From: Nitrospirota bacterium
Lineage (GTDB): Bacteria > Nitrospirota > Thermodesulfovibrionia > Thermodesulfovibrionales > SM23-35
Assembly: GCA_014859105.1 (NCBI GenBank)
Contig: JACUUX010000001.1
Location: forward strand, 62,001 to 126,000
Reading direction: 5' to 3'
DNA length: 64,000 bases
Shown here: piece after piece, positions 27,178 through 36,930 of the stretch
Layout of the letters: every line of letters starts with the position of its first letter
Position numbering within the stretch: position 1 is the stretch's first letter
Program-made: the position numbers and the translations under genes
The notes under the pieces: generated by a model
The model's input: the letters and a program-made list of their open reading frames with translations, nothing else
Told to the model about the DNA's origin: nothing
Databases searched by the model: none

Positions 27178-28169
27178 ATAATGAAAGCAATGTAGATTTG
27201 ATCAAAAAATACAATCCCCTCTATATAGGTAAACTAAAACGTCTTCCCTCTCCTTCAAATTTGATTATAGATATACACTCATATTGCAATGCATCATGCA
27301 AAGTATGCCCGTATGCGGATTTATCCAGGCACTTGACGATGGGTCATATGGAAGAATGCCTTTTTAAAAGAATTATTGATGAATTCTCTCTAATTGCCAA
27401 AAATTATCCTGTGCGTGCTCATGTAATATTTTGTAATATGGGTGAACTTTTTATAGATCCGAATGTTTTCGATAAAATCTCTTATGTTCTGGAATCCGGA
27501 CTGAAGTTAATAATCCAGACTAATGCTTCATTGTTAACACCCAGGCGCGTTGATAAATTAATCGCAACCGGATTTAAAGGGCCTATTTACATAAGTTGTC
27601 ATGGCATTACAAAAAGTGTATATAAAAATGTAATGGGATTAGATATCAATAAGACACTTAATAATATAGACTATTTAATAAAGCATTATCCAAGAAACCT
27701 GATTCGGATAAGAGCTATTTCTTATAAGTGGCCTGTCGGGGAAGCCTTAAAAGTAAAAAAATATTGGAAGGAAAGGAGTGTCCAGGTAAAGATATTTCTA
27801 CCAAATTCCCGTGCCGGTCTGGTCTTTAATTGTACTTCATGGAAATCAAAGTATCCTGGCAACAAACTTAAAGGATGTAAAAAAACCCTGCCACTCAGGG
27901 ATATGGTAATAGCCTTCAATGGCGATGCCGTGTTATGCTGCGAAGATATGGGCAGAAAAGCCGTTTTAGGCAATTTAAAAGATAAGTCAATTGTGGAAGT
28001 TTGGAACTCGGAACAAGCAAAGGATATTCTGGAAAAAATCTTTTCAGGAAAACCGGCTGATGATGATTTTATATGTAAAAAATGTGAATTTGGAGTTTCG
28101 ACCTTATTTAAGAAAATTATTGAGATCCTTGATCATGAATGGCACCGTCTTTTAAGGTGTCACATATAA
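27171..28169 (+). CDS. Radical SAM/SPASM domain protein in the LPS cluster
   Basis: The 332-residue protein has the radical SAM cluster motif CNASCKVCPY (CxxxCxxC, residues 42–49), then the TIM-barrel strands typical of the family, and a C-terminal SPASM-type segment with VLCCEDMG, VLGNLKDKSIVEVWNS and CKKC. SPASM proteins bind extra iron–sulfur clusters and modify peptides, or epimerise or dehydrogenate sugars. Embedded between heptosyl- and GT4-transferases, a sugar- or surface-related target is likely. It overlaps the GT9 gene by 7 bases. Confidence 0.85.
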   Translation: MLNNESNVDLIKKYNPLYIGKLKRLPSPSNLIIDIHSYCNASCKVCPYADLSRHLTMGHMEECLFKRIIDEFSLIAKNYPVRAHVIFCNMGELFIDPNVFDKISYVLESGLKLIIQTNASLLTPRRVDKLIATGFKGPIYISCHGITKSVYKNVMGLDINKTLNNIDYLIKHYPRNLIRIRAISYKWPVGEALKVKKYWKERSVQVKIFLPNSRAGLVFNCTSWKSKYPGNKLKGCKKTLPLRDMVIAFNGDAVLCCEDMGRKAVLGNLKDKSIVEVWNSEQAKDILEKIFSGKPADDDFICKKCEFGVSTLFKKIIEILDHEWHRLLRCHI

Positions 28170-28236
28170 TCGCAAGATTAATCTTTACAATAGTAAATAC
28201 AGAAAAACCATAACATTTTAACAGCAGGATTAAAAA

Positions 28237-29355
28237 ATGTTTACCATACTGCATACAGAGTCATCACAGGGATGGGGCGGGCAGGAAATGCGGATATTGC
28301 ATGAGTCCCTCGGAATGCTGAAGAGGGGATACAGGCCTATAATTGTTGCACCGGAGAAAGCAGATATCTTTATACGGGCTCAAGAAGCTGGTATTAATGT
28401 CTTTCCTGTATATTTTCAGAAATGGAATCCAGCTTCATTACTCAAAATGCGATTGCTGATAGACCGGGAGAAAGCCGATATAGTGAATACCCACAGTTCT
28501 ACAGACAGCTGGATTGCAACCGTTGCAGCACGGATTTCCAAATCAGGGCCAAAAATAATAAGAACGAGACACCTTTCCACGCCAATAAGTAGATCCTTTT
28601 TAAGCCGTTTTATTTACGAAATATTGCCTGATGCCCTTATAACGACGGGAGAAGAAATTAGACAGATGATGATAGAGAATAATAAATTCAAAGAAACTAA
28701 AATTTTTTCTATCCCTACAGGAGTGGATTTAGAGCGATTTAACCCGGCAAAAGTGAAGCCGGCATTCGAGGCAGCGGGTTTTTCCATTGCTATGATCGGT
28801 GTGTTAAGAAGCTGGAAAGGACACAGATTTTTTATTGAGGCAATTCCGGAGATTTTAGAGAGGATTCAGGATGCATCCTTTTACATTGTTGGTGACGGTC
28901 CACAATATGAAAATATTAAAAATCTTATCAGGAAATATTTACTTGAAGACAGGGTCTTCATGCTCGGGCACAGGGAAGATATACCGGAGATTCTGGCATC
29001 GCTGGATGTTATAGCCCATCCTTCATATGGAAATGAGGGTGTACCACAGTCTATTCTCCAGGCAATGGCGATGGAAAGGCCGGTTGTGGCTTCAGATGCC
29101 GGAGCTATTAAGGAAGTGGTCATTAACGGAGTAACAGGTTTTCTCATCGAGCCAAAAAATCCCGGACAGATTGCAGAAAAGGTTATTGAACTGTATAAGA
29201 ATCCCGGACTAATGGCTAAATTCAAGAAGGAAGCAAGATTACTGATTGAAAAAGGATATTCCCTCGAAAAGATGCTGGAAAAGATTGAATTATTATACAG
29301 GCAGCTTTTAAGCGGCAAAAACAGGTCTTGCAGGGTCAGGGAACTTTTAGAATGA
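28237..29355 (+). CDS. Glycosyltransferase family 4
   Basis: The 372-residue enzyme starts ILHTESSQGWGGQEMRI, a strong signature of a GT4 subgroup in LPS loci, with VNTHSSTDSWI, FSIPTGVDLERFNPAK, MIGVLRSWKGHRFFIEA, and the E-x7-E region PSYGNEGVPQSILQAMAMERP. It probably adds one sugar to core or O-chain. Its stop overlaps the start of the next glycosyltransferase (ATGA), so the two are co-translated. Confidence 0.88.
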   Translation: MFTILHTESSQGWGGQEMRILHESLGMLKRGYRPIIVAPEKADIFIRAQEAGINVFPVYFQKWNPASLLKMRLLIDREKADIVNTHSSTDSWIATVAARISKSGPKIIRTRHLSTPISRSFLSRFIYEILPDALITTGEEIRQMMIENNKFKETKIFSIPTGVDLERFNPAKVKPAFEAAGFSIAMIGVLRSWKGHRFFIEAIPEILERIQDASFYIVGDGPQYENIKNLIRKYLLEDRVFMLGHREDIPEILASLDVIAHPSYGNEGVPQSILQAMAMERPVVASDAGAIKEVVINGVTGFLIEPKNPGQIAEKVIELYKNPGLMAKFKKEARLLIEKGYSLEKMLEKIELLYRQLLSGKNRSCRVRELLE

Positions 29356-30461
29356 AGATAGCCCTTTATAATCTCACTACCACAACCAAGTCCGGTGGCA
29401 TAGAGACATTTAACCGGGAAATAGCGAAGGTATTAGCCAGAAGAGGGCATTTAGTACACATTTATGGAGGAAAGGGAATAATTATTCAAAATGTCCCAGA
29501 AAATGTCTCTATTCATACATATCCTTATATTAAGAGAGAGTTGATACCAAACCTCGGTTCAAGGTTTAAGAAATTTATGGAGCGACTGTCCTTTGGAATA
29601 TTTTCTGCCAGAGATCTAAAAAAAGGAAATTATGATTATATCTTTGTTTCCAAGCCTTTTGATATCCCAATCGCCTTACTGGCCTCATCTTATTCAACGA
29701 CAAAAGTAATATTTGGTTCGGGAGGAACCGAATTTTTTCCTGGTTACAAGTACCTGGTAAAAAAGGTTGATTATTTCTTTGCATGCAGTAAATTCAATGC
29801 TATCCAGATAGAGGAATATTGCGGAATCAGGCCGCTTATCCTGCCAAATGGTGTAAATACCGAACTTTTTAAACCACGCATGCCTGACCCGGAGTTAAGA
29901 CATATGTTGCAACTTACTGAAAATGAAACTATTGTTATAAGTGCATGCCGGTTAGTTGGCTGGAAAGGTATCCATTACGCAATAAAATCAGTCGCTTCAT
30001 TAATCAAAAAGGGGTATCCTATAAGACATCTTATCGCAGGTGATGGCGAGTATAAGAAATTTTTGCAAACACTTGCGAAGGAACTAAATATAGACAATGA
30101 TGTTATGTTTTTAGGGAATATAAATAATTCTGAATTGCCCAGATATTATTCCCTTGCGGATATAGCAATCTTCCCCAGCATTGCTAATGAAACCTTTGGC
30201 ATTTCTATTGCCGAAGCAATGTCATGCGGAGTACCTGTCATCACTACTACAGTGGGAGGGATTCCTGAAGTTGTAACAGATAAAACAGGGTTGTTAGTTC
30301 CGCCTGAAGATGAAGACTCCCTGGCAGAGGCAATCGAAAAATTGCTCTCTGATGAAAAATTAAGGAAAGAGATGGGCGATAGAGGACGTCAACGGATCAA
30401 TGAAAATTTCAACTGGGATGTTATATCAGAGAAATTTGAAAGGTATATCAATACCCTCTGA
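29352..30461 (+). CDS. Glycosyltransferase family 4
   Basis: I start this 369-residue protein at the ATG at 29352 (MKIALYNLTT), which overlaps the previous stop in ATGA. It is a GT-B enzyme with TKSGGIETFNREIAKVL, ILPNGVNTELFKPR, ISACRLVGWKGIHYAI, and PSIANETFGISIAEAMSCGVP for donor binding. Specificity is unknown. The next gene starts 22 bases later on the same strand. Confidence 0.88.
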   Translation: MKIALYNLTTTTKSGGIETFNREIAKVLARRGHLVHIYGGKGIIIQNVPENVSIHTYPYIKRELIPNLGSRFKKFMERLSFGIFSARDLKKGNYDYIFVSKPFDIPIALLASSYSTTKVIFGSGGTEFFPGYKYLVKKVDYFFACSKFNAIQIEEYCGIRPLILPNGVNTELFKPRMPDPELRHMLQLTENETIVISACRLVGWKGIHYAIKSVASLIKKGYPIRHLIAGDGEYKKFLQTLAKELNIDNDVMFLGNINNSELPRYYSLADIAIFPSIANETFGISIAEAMSCGVPVITTTVGGIPEVVTDKTGLLVPPEDEDSLAEAIEKLLSDEKLRKEMGDRGRQRINENFNWDVISEKFERYINTL

Positions 30462-30483
30462 ATTATAGCAAAAGTTTTATAGA

Positions 30484-31743
30484 ATGAAGCATGATAAGGG
30501 GTTACTTGACAGGTCTTTCTGGGCGGAAAAAATTCTGCCGCTTGCAATAGAATACGGCATATATCTGTATATTCTATTAATGTTTGCCGGAAAATTTGGC
30601 ACGTTCAGGGAAATAGGCCTTTATGCCCCGCCTGTTCTCTGGCTGACAGGGTGCCTGATAAAGGGAAATTTTGATCTGCAATGGAGAGAGCCGGTATTTA
30701 TCTGCCTTATCATTTTTTCTTTATCTGCTGTTATCTCATCATTTTTTTCTGTAAGTCCGGTAGATTCATTCATTTTTTTCAAAAAAGAGCATTTAAAGAT
30801 ATTATTGCTTTATATAGTTGTTTCGACGGCCTTTGCACATGCAAAAAAACTAAATAGATTAGCTACCTTTCTCGCCTTAACCGGAATACTGTATCTGGTA
30901 TCCGGGTGGTATAGAATATCCGAAGATTTATTAATTGCGGGTTCAATAAATTATGAAGCGTTAAGAAATTACGCTACAATTTTTATATTTTTCTTACCTT
31001 TTATAATACTGAAAACCATAGAGGCTGAAAGATTAGAAAGAATTTTCTGGTTAATACCGCTCATAGGATCTTTTACGGGAATATTAGTTATAGGAGTCAG
31101 GGGGAGCTGGCTGGCATTATTTGGTATTTTCTGTATATGGATGTTTACATCGAAAAGTAAATTTCAAGGATATTCAATTATTTTTAAAACTTCAATTGCG
31201 TTCGTAATTATATCAATTTTAATAATTACGGTTTTTCTCCTGTTTCCGGTACAATATAAACTGGTAAAAGATCATAGTTCACAAAAAATCCAGTTATTGC
31301 TGAGATTCGAGGCATGGGAGAACTTCTTAAAAATGTCCGGGAGACGATTTCTCTTTGGTCATGGACTTGACGACAGAGCGATGTCAGAACATTACAGAGC
31401 GTTTTATAAATCCATCAAAGGAGATTATCCTACCGAGGAAAAACCAACAACACCCCATAACCAGTTTATAAAGATATCATACCAGCAGGGAATCGTTGGT
31501 CTTGCTTCATACCTTTCTCTTCTTTCAGTGGTATTAATCAGAATTATTAAAAGATTCTATATTGATAATTTGACCTGGTTTTCTTTTATAGGGATAGCTA
31601 TTGTTTCAGTTATGATAGGAGAATATGTAATACGCTGCCTTACTGAAGACAGGAGTTTAGTCCCCGTCGGTATCCTGATAGGAATGGCAGGTGCTTTCTT
31701 ATCCCTCAAAAACAGAAATGATTATCATTTATCCAGTTCCTGA
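30484..31743 (+). CDS. O-antigen ligase-like polytopic membrane protein (Wzy_C)
   Basis: The 419-residue protein has about ten to eleven membrane helices. The large loop near residues 265–325 contains RFEAWENFLKM, LFGHGLDD and TTPHNQFIKISYQQGIVGL, the PHNxF/L-type motif of the WaaL/Wzy_C family, with its conserved Arg and His. It would either ligate undecaprenyl-linked O-chain to lipid A-core in the periplasm or polymerise O-units; sequence alone does not separate the two. Confidence 0.87.
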   Translation: MKHDKGLLDRSFWAEKILPLAIEYGIYLYILLMFAGKFGTFREIGLYAPPVLWLTGCLIKGNFDLQWREPVFICLIIFSLSAVISSFFSVSPVDSFIFFKKEHLKILLLYIVVSTAFAHAKKLNRLATFLALTGILYLVSGWYRISEDLLIAGSINYEALRNYATIFIFFLPFIILKTIEAERLERIFWLIPLIGSFTGILVIGVRGSWLALFGIFCIWMFTSKSKFQGYSIIFKTSIAFVIISILIITVFLLFPVQYKLVKDHSSQKIQLLLRFEAWENFLKMSGRRFLFGHGLDDRAMSEHYRAFYKSIKGDYPTEEKPTTPHNQFIKISYQQGIVGLASYLSLLSVVLIRIIKRFYIDNLTWFSFIGIAIVSVMIGEYVIRCLTEDRSLVPVGILIGMAGAFLSLKNRNDYHLSSS

Positions 31744-32905
31744 AATATTTCCTGACCACAGGGCGAGATTTATCCAGATAATGAAAACATGCCACGCGCT
31801 TGCTGAAAGAGGAGCAAAAGTCCTATTGATTACAGGTATAAGGCAGAGATATTCAAAACGAGAAGTTCTGAGATTTTACGGTATCCCTGACCACTACAAT
31901 CTCAGGATTATACGCTTGCCAATTTTGCGGAGAGAAAATAAACGTTATCTCAGATTTTCATACCACGGCATCTTCCATTTTTTTCTCTTACCATATCTTT
32001 TGCTGCAAAAATTGCATAAAGAACAAACAGTATTTTTTATACGCCATATTAAACTCGCTAATTTTATAATGAAGTATAATTATCTCCTGGATATACCTCT
32101 AATATTTGAAGTACATGAAATATTTAATCTCACCACTTCCAATGAAAATAAAAGGGATAAATTGAGGTCTCTTGAATACAAGGTATACAATAAAGCTGAT
32201 GCGGTGATTTCAATATCTAAATCTCTTAAAGAATACTTAATAAATATGGGAACATCACAAAAAAAGACACATGTTATTTATAATGGTGTTGATAAAAATT
32301 GGTTTGATATGCCGAGGACATCGTATGGCTCTTACATTTGCTATATAGGGAGTTTATATCCGTGGAAAGGTGTTGATACCCTCATTTCAGCAATGAAATA
32401 TTTGCCGGATGAGAGACTTTTAATAATCGGTGGGGGAAGAAGACTCGGAGAGTTGAAAATTCTGGCTGACAGGGAAGGAGTTTCAGGCAGGGTAACATTT
32501 ATCGGTACCGTTTCACATGATAAAGTGCCTGAATACCTGTCAGATGCAAAAATTGCGGTGTTGCCGAATATTCTCAATGGTCCTTCAAAATTCTCATCAC
32601 CCCTCAAACTTTTTGAGTATATAGCCAGCGGGGTGCCGATAATAGCCTCAGATATTCCTGTATTCAAAGAAATACTCGTTGATGGGAAAAATGCGATTTT
32701 ATTCGAGCCTGGCAATAAACAGGCATTGGCTGAAAGTATAGGGAAGATTACTCACGATCTGGAACAGGCGAGAAGGATGGCAATTTCCGCAAGGAAAAAT
32801 GCAGAAAATTATACATATCAAAAAAGGGCAGAAAAAATATTTGAGGTTATAAATTTGGTAACCGTTAAAAAACAAGAGCAGGGAATTCGTCGATATCAAA
32901 ACTAA
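31718..32905 (+). CDS. Glycosyltransferase family 4
   Basis: I choose the ATG at 31718 (MIIIYPVPEIFPDHR), which overlaps the ligase gene by 26 bases, over an in-frame start nine codons earlier. The 395-residue product has IPLIFEVHEIFNL, ADAVISISKSLKEYL, VIYNGVDKNWFD, CYIGSLYPWKGVDTLI and the donor loop SPLKLFEYIASGVPIIAS. The S-x-L-K-x-x-E-Y version of the Glu motif marks a subgroup of GT4 enzymes in polysaccharide loci. Sugar unknown. Confidence 0.87.
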   Translation: MIIIYPVPEIFPDHRARFIQIMKTCHALAERGAKVLLITGIRQRYSKREVLRFYGIPDHYNLRIIRLPILRRENKRYLRFSYHGIFHFFLLPYLLLQKLHKEQTVFFIRHIKLANFIMKYNYLLDIPLIFEVHEIFNLTTSNENKRDKLRSLEYKVYNKADAVISISKSLKEYLINMGTSQKKTHVIYNGVDKNWFDMPRTSYGSYICYIGSLYPWKGVDTLISAMKYLPDERLLIIGGGRRLGELKILADREGVSGRVTFIGTVSHDKVPEYLSDAKIAVLPNILNGPSKFSSPLKLFEYIASGVPIIASDIPVFKEILVDGKNAILFEPGNKQALAESIGKITHDLEQARRMAISARKNAENYTYQKRAEKIFEVINLVTVKKQEQGIRRYQN

Positions 32906-32954
32906 TTTTGTATTTTGTAATAACTGTAGAGTTTATTAGCAGGGAGGGTTTATC

Positions 32955-34301
32955 ATGCATATCGGAATTATTGGTACAGGTTATGTAGGGCTGGTTACAG
33001 GAGCCTGCTTTGCTGAATTTGGCGTCTTTGTGACATGTGTTGATAAAGACCAGGATAAGATAAAGTCCTTGAGAAAGGGGATTATCCCGTTTTATGAACC
33101 CGGATTAGATGAGCTTGTCAAAAGGAATATTCAGCAGGGCAGGCTCGAATTTACTACTAAAATAGCGAAAGCTGTTGAATCTTCCCTTGTAATATTTATA
33201 GCTGTTGGTACCCCTCGCAGGGGAGACGGTTCCGCTGACATGAAATATGTGGAAGAGGTCGCGAGGGAAATTGCAAAGTACATGGATGGCTATAAAGTGA
33301 TTGTTACAAAAAGCACGGTGCCCGTAGGGACAGGCGAGAAACTCAGAGAAATAATATCTGGTAATTTAAAGGACAAGATTGATTTCGACATCGTTTCGAA
33401 CCCGGAGTTCCTGAGGGAAGGCTCTGCAATAGAAGATTTAATAAGGCCCAACAGGGTAGTAATAGGTGCAAACAGCCCACAGGCCGTTGCGATAATGAAA
33501 GACCTTTACAAACCTCTCTATCTTATTGAAACCCCTTTTGTTGTTACCAACATTGAGACAGCAGAATTGATAAAATATGCCTCCAATTCCTTTCTTGCAA
33601 TAAAGATTTCCTTTATTAATGAGATGGCAAAACTTTGCGAAAAGGTTGGCGCAGATGTACACATGGTTGCAAAAGGCATGGGGCTTGACCAGAGGATAGG
33701 TCCGAAATTTCTCCATCCCGGTCCCGGATATGGAGGTTCATGCCTTCCGAAAGATACAAACGCCCTTCTTAAAATGGCTGAGGAGCATGGTATCAGGCTT
33801 AATATTGTGGATGCAGCAATTAGAGTCAATGAGGACCAGAAAAGATTTATGGTTAAAAAGATTAAGGATGCAATGGGCGTAATTAAAGGTAAAACAATTG
33901 CACTTCTTGGTCTTTCTTTCAAGCCTAATACAGATGATATTCGTGAGGCACCTTCTCTGGACATTATAATGGCCTTGCTTAAAGAGGGTGTAAATATCAG
34001 GACATACGACCCGATTGTTAATAAAGAGCTTATAGCGAAGAGCAAAGGGCTAATAGTAAAGAACTCCATGCTCTCCCTTCTGAGCTCCAGGCTGATAACT
34101 TTTTGCAAAGATGCTTATGATGCTGCAAAAGGAGCCAATGCACTCGTATTAGTTACTGAGTGGAATCAGTTCAGAAACCTTGAACTTGACAGAATCAAAG
34201 AACTACTCAAAGATCCGTATTTCTTCGATTTGAGAAATGTATATGAACCACAGAAGATGAGGGCGAAGGGTTTTAAATATTATTCTGTTGGCAGAATATG
34301 A
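32955..34301 (+). CDS. ugd: UDP-glucose 6-dehydrogenase
   Basis: Ugd oxidises UDP-glucose twice to UDP-glucuronate, using NAD+, for surface polysaccharides. The 448-residue protein starts IGIIGTGYVGLVTGACFAEFG (NAD site), then VGTPRRGDGSADM, TKSTVPVGTG, the central FLAIKISFINEMAKLCE helix, the catalytic Cys in GPGYGGSCLPKDTNAL, and GLSFKPNTDDIREAPS in the C-terminal domain. A GGAGG precedes the ATG. It closes the surface-polysaccharide run. Confidence 0.95.
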   Translation: MHIGIIGTGYVGLVTGACFAEFGVFVTCVDKDQDKIKSLRKGIIPFYEPGLDELVKRNIQQGRLEFTTKIAKAVESSLVIFIAVGTPRRGDGSADMKYVEEVAREIAKYMDGYKVIVTKSTVPVGTGEKLREIISGNLKDKIDFDIVSNPEFLREGSAIEDLIRPNRVVIGANSPQAVAIMKDLYKPLYLIETPFVVTNIETAELIKYASNSFLAIKISFINEMAKLCEKVGADVHMVAKGMGLDQRIGPKFLHPGPGYGGSCLPKDTNALLKMAEEHGIRLNIVDAAIRVNEDQKRFMVKKIKDAMGVIKGKTIALLGLSFKPNTDDIREAPSLDIIMALLKEGVNIRTYDPIVNKELIAKSKGLIVKNSMLSLLSSRLITFCKDAYDAAKGANALVLVTEWNQFRNLELDRIKELLKDPYFFDLRNVYEPQKMRAKGFKYYSVGRI

Positions 34302-34330
34302 TAAAGAATCAGAAATGGTAAAATAAAATT

Positions 34331-34774
34331 ATGAAAGTAGTCTGCCAGAACAGAAAGGCATATCACGATTACCATATTGATGAGACAGTAGAGTCTGGCA
34401 TTGCCCTATTAGGTACGGAAGTCAAATCCCTCAGAGAAGGCAAGGCTAACCTGAAAGACAGTTATGTAATTATAAAAGGGGGAGAGGTTTTTCTCCTGAA
34501 CTGTCATATCAGCCCATACAGCCATGGTAATATCATGAACCATGACCCTTTGAGGACACGGAAACTCCTCCTGCACAGGGAAGAGATAAGCAGGCTTGCC
34601 GGTAAAGTTGTTGCCAAGGGATATACATTAATACCGTTAAAGCTGTATTTTAAGGATTCTTTTGCGAAGGTCGAGATCGGACTTGCAAAAGGCAAGAAAC
34701 TTTTCGAAAAAAGAGATACAATAAAAGAAAAGGAGGCCAGAAGAGAGATCGAAAGGGCAATGAAAACCAGGTAA
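34331..34774 (+). CDS. smpB: SsrA-binding protein SmpB
   Basis: SmpB binds the tRNA-like end of tmRNA and carries it to stalled ribosomes. The 147-residue protein has the OB-fold blocks [67 protein letters not shown] and [12 protein letters not shown] with the basic C-terminal tail that enters the mRNA channel. Its RNA partner, ssrA, follows 75 bases downstream on the same strand. Confidence 0.97.
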   Translation: MKVVCQNRKAYHDYHIDETVESGIALLGTEVKSLREGKANLKDSYVIIKGGEVFLLNCHISPYSHGNIMNHDPLRTRKLLLHREEISRLAGKVVAKGYTLIPLKLYFKDSFAKVEIGLAKGKKLFEKRDTIKEKEARREIERAMKTR

Positions 34775-34849
34775 GCAATACGCACTATGCAGTATGCAGT
34801 TTTATTTCTTCTGCTTACTGTCTGCTGTTTGCTGTCTAATGTTAACGTC

Positions 34850-35199
34850 GGGGGCGAAAGGACTCGACGGGGGTTGCGAGGCTCTGGTCGCATGCCGTGG
34901 TTCCGTCACCACGTAAAAAGGCGGAAACAAACACAAACGCCAACAACGAACTGGCACTCGCTGCTTAATTAAATAGCAGCGCGCTGCCCTGAAATTGCCT
35001 GTGTTTCAGGTCACAGCGTCATTCAACAGGCTGGCTTCAGGGGCTTTCTCCTGACCCAGGAGCAAGACAAAGGGAGATAGGATTTCGGGACGCCTGCCTG
35101 ACGGCAGTCCGGGGTCCGAGATGAAATAGCCAGGATAAGCATGTAGAAGCCGGGGTGTAGTGCTTCCGGACGCGGGTTCAATTCCCGCCGCCTCCACCA
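34850..35199 (+). ncRNA. ssrA: tmRNA (ssrA)
   Basis: The 350-base RNA starts GGGGGCGAAAGGACTCGACG and ends in the T-arm CGGGTTCAATTCCCG followed by CGCCTCCACCA. The two ends pair as GGGGGCG/CGCCTCC, forming the tRNA-Ala-like acceptor, with CCA encoded. The tag frame starts at GCG (34921) and reads AETNTNANNELALAA before TAA at 34966. The ELALAA end is the protease-recognised type. The mRNA-like frame lies in the expected place between the 5' domain and the pseudoknots. Confidence 0.95.
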
Positions 35200-35244
35200 A
35201 ATTTTATATTTATTAACACTCGTGTCCGGTAAAAATTTAAATAA

Positions 35245-36240
35245 ATGTTTAAAAAAGTTATATTAATTTCATCAATTTTATTTTTTTTTGCAATCACCCT
35301 CTCTGCCCAGGAAAAGACCGAAGTTCTATTAAAATACAGCCAGCAAGAGGGATTGACACGTATTGTTTTTGAAACAGAGGAAACATACGTCAGCAGGGCG
35401 AAAATCACAACTTCAGCTTCAAAAATAAAAATAGAATTCCCCGGACCTTTCAATCTGACAACAGAGAAAAAAACTCCCTTCGAATTGGTGCAGGCTGAAA
35501 AATCATTGGACATAAATCTCGAAGAAAAAAGCGAGATAAAATTTTTCAGACTCCCTTCTCCGGCAAGGCTTGTTTTTGATATACAGAAAAAAGACTTTCA
35601 ACCTGAAAAAGAAGAAGATACACAGCAAGAACAGCAACAACCTGAAAAACAACCTGAACGGCAAATGTCATTGATTCCTGCAAAAATCTTTGTTATAGAT
35701 GCGGGACACGGGGGCTATGATTTCGGTATAACCTACGGGAACATAAGCGAGAAAGATATCACCCTAAATCTCGCCAGAGATTTAAGAACAGTCCTTTTGA
35801 AGAAAGGTAAAACAGTCTTTTTAGTACGAAGGGTTGATCAGTATGTTTCACTTTCTGACAGAATTCACTATGTTAACCAAAAAAGACCTGATATATTGAT
35901 AAGTTTACATACTTCAATGTCTGAAAATTTTGTTTTATACATTCCTAAATTTGAAGAACAGGAATTTAAAGATCTGGCTGATTTATACAGCATTTCTTCG
36001 AGGCAGAAAAAATATATCGAAAACAGTAATGCTCTTTCAGAAAGCATCGGAAAGGCGATCAAGGAAGAATTTGAAACAGATGTTATCCGCAGGCAAATGC
36101 CCCTGCCTATTCTAAATTCTGCAGCAGCACCCTGTGTTTTGCTCGAAGTTCCTTCACCAAAATTTCTATCTTATGACCAGCAGGTGAATAAAAAAATTAT
36201 AGATTCGATTATTAACGGACTTTCATTATATGGAAAATAA
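35245..36240 (+). CDS. N-acetylmuramoyl-L-alanine amidase (AmiC-like)
   Basis: The 331-residue product has a signal peptide (KVILISSILFFFAITLSA), an AMIN-like beta domain (residues 27–120), a Gln/Glu-rich linker (125–145), and an Amidase_3 domain: VIDAGHGGYDFGI (zinc His), the Glu in ISEKDITLNLARDL, LISLHTS (zinc His) and the catalytic Glu in VLLEVPSP. It would cut the amide between MurNAc and the stem peptide during cell division. The usual SxHxN turn is HTSMSEN here, a slight variation. Confidence 0.9.
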   Translation: MFKKVILISSILFFFAITLSAQEKTEVLLKYSQQEGLTRIVFETEETYVSRAKITTSASKIKIEFPGPFNLTTEKKTPFELVQAEKSLDINLEEKSEIKFFRLPSPARLVFDIQKKDFQPEKEEDTQQEQQQPEKQPERQMSLIPAKIFVIDAGHGGYDFGITYGNISEKDITLNLARDLRTVLLKKGKTVFLVRRVDQYVSLSDRIHYVNQKRPDILISLHTSMSENFVLYIPKFEEQEFKDLADLYSISSRQKKYIENSNALSESIGKAIKEEFETDVIRRQMPLPILNSAAAPCVLLEVPSPKFLSYDQQVNKKIIDSIINGLSLYGK

Positions 36241-36265
36241 AGAGCAAATTAAAAAAGGTAAAGTC

Positions 36266-36832
36266 ATGAACATCAGGAAATTAACCGGTTTGCTGCTGTT
36301 AGCAGCAGTCTTTTTAGCTGGCGTTATCGGCGGATATTTATACTTCTCGAAGTTCTTTTATAAAGAAAGAACCATCGATAAGGAACCGGTTCAAACATCT
36401 ATTAATGTAGATGATTTTTTTTCTTTAAGAATTTATTATCCTGTGTATGATCACCTGCAATTTGAAGAGCGAAGGATTCTGAAAAGGAGTGTGCAGATTG
36501 CAATCGCAGAAGCTGCAGTTGAGGAATATCTTAAAGGACCTGCTGGTATAACATCTCAGATCATACCCAAAGAAACAAAACTCCTCGATCTTTATAAAGG
36601 TGTAGACAAGATACTTTATATTGATCTTTCTGAAGAGTTCCGGAGAAATTTTCAGGGTGATGTCCTTGCTGAATTCCTTCTTCTTAAAGGCTTATACGAA
36701 AGCATAATTTCAAACGTGGAAGATGTCCAGGATGTAAAGGTCATTATAGAAGGGAGAGAGATAGAAACACATGGAGGACATTTTTATCTTTTATATCCTC
36801 TGAAGGATACGGTTTCCCTTGAATTCAAATGA
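36266..36832 (+). CDS. GerMN domain membrane-anchored protein
   Basis: The protein (188 residues from ATG 36266, which has AAGGT at good spacing; a 12-codon-longer start overlaps the amidase stop) opens with one membrane helix (GLLLLAAVFLAGVIGGYLYF). A GerMN domain follows: LRIYYPVYDHLQFEERR, EAAVEEYLKGP, KLLDLYKGVDKILYIDLSEEF and VKVIIEGREIETHGGH. GerMN domains accompany cell-wall amidases outside spore formers and may bind peptidoglycan or modulate the amidase just upstream. Confidence 0.83.
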   Translation: MNIRKLTGLLLLAAVFLAGVIGGYLYFSKFFYKERTIDKEPVQTSINVDDFFSLRIYYPVYDHLQFEERRILKRSVQIAIAEAAVEEYLKGPAGITSQIIPKETKLLDLYKGVDKILYIDLSEEFRRNFQGDVLAEFLLLKGLYESIISNVEDVQDVKVIIEGREIETHGGHFYLLYPLKDTVSLEFK

Positions 36833-36930
36833 GTTTACAGAGTTTCTTGAGTTTATAGAGTTTGTTGTGTTTCTGACTCAAGGAAATGTGGAAACCCAAT
36901 AAACCGTGCCAATTAAACAGGGAGTTCGAT

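Noticed and set aside
34787..35200. Short frames across the tmRNA on both strands
   Set aside because: They are shadows of the tmRNA; the RNA structure explains the sequence.
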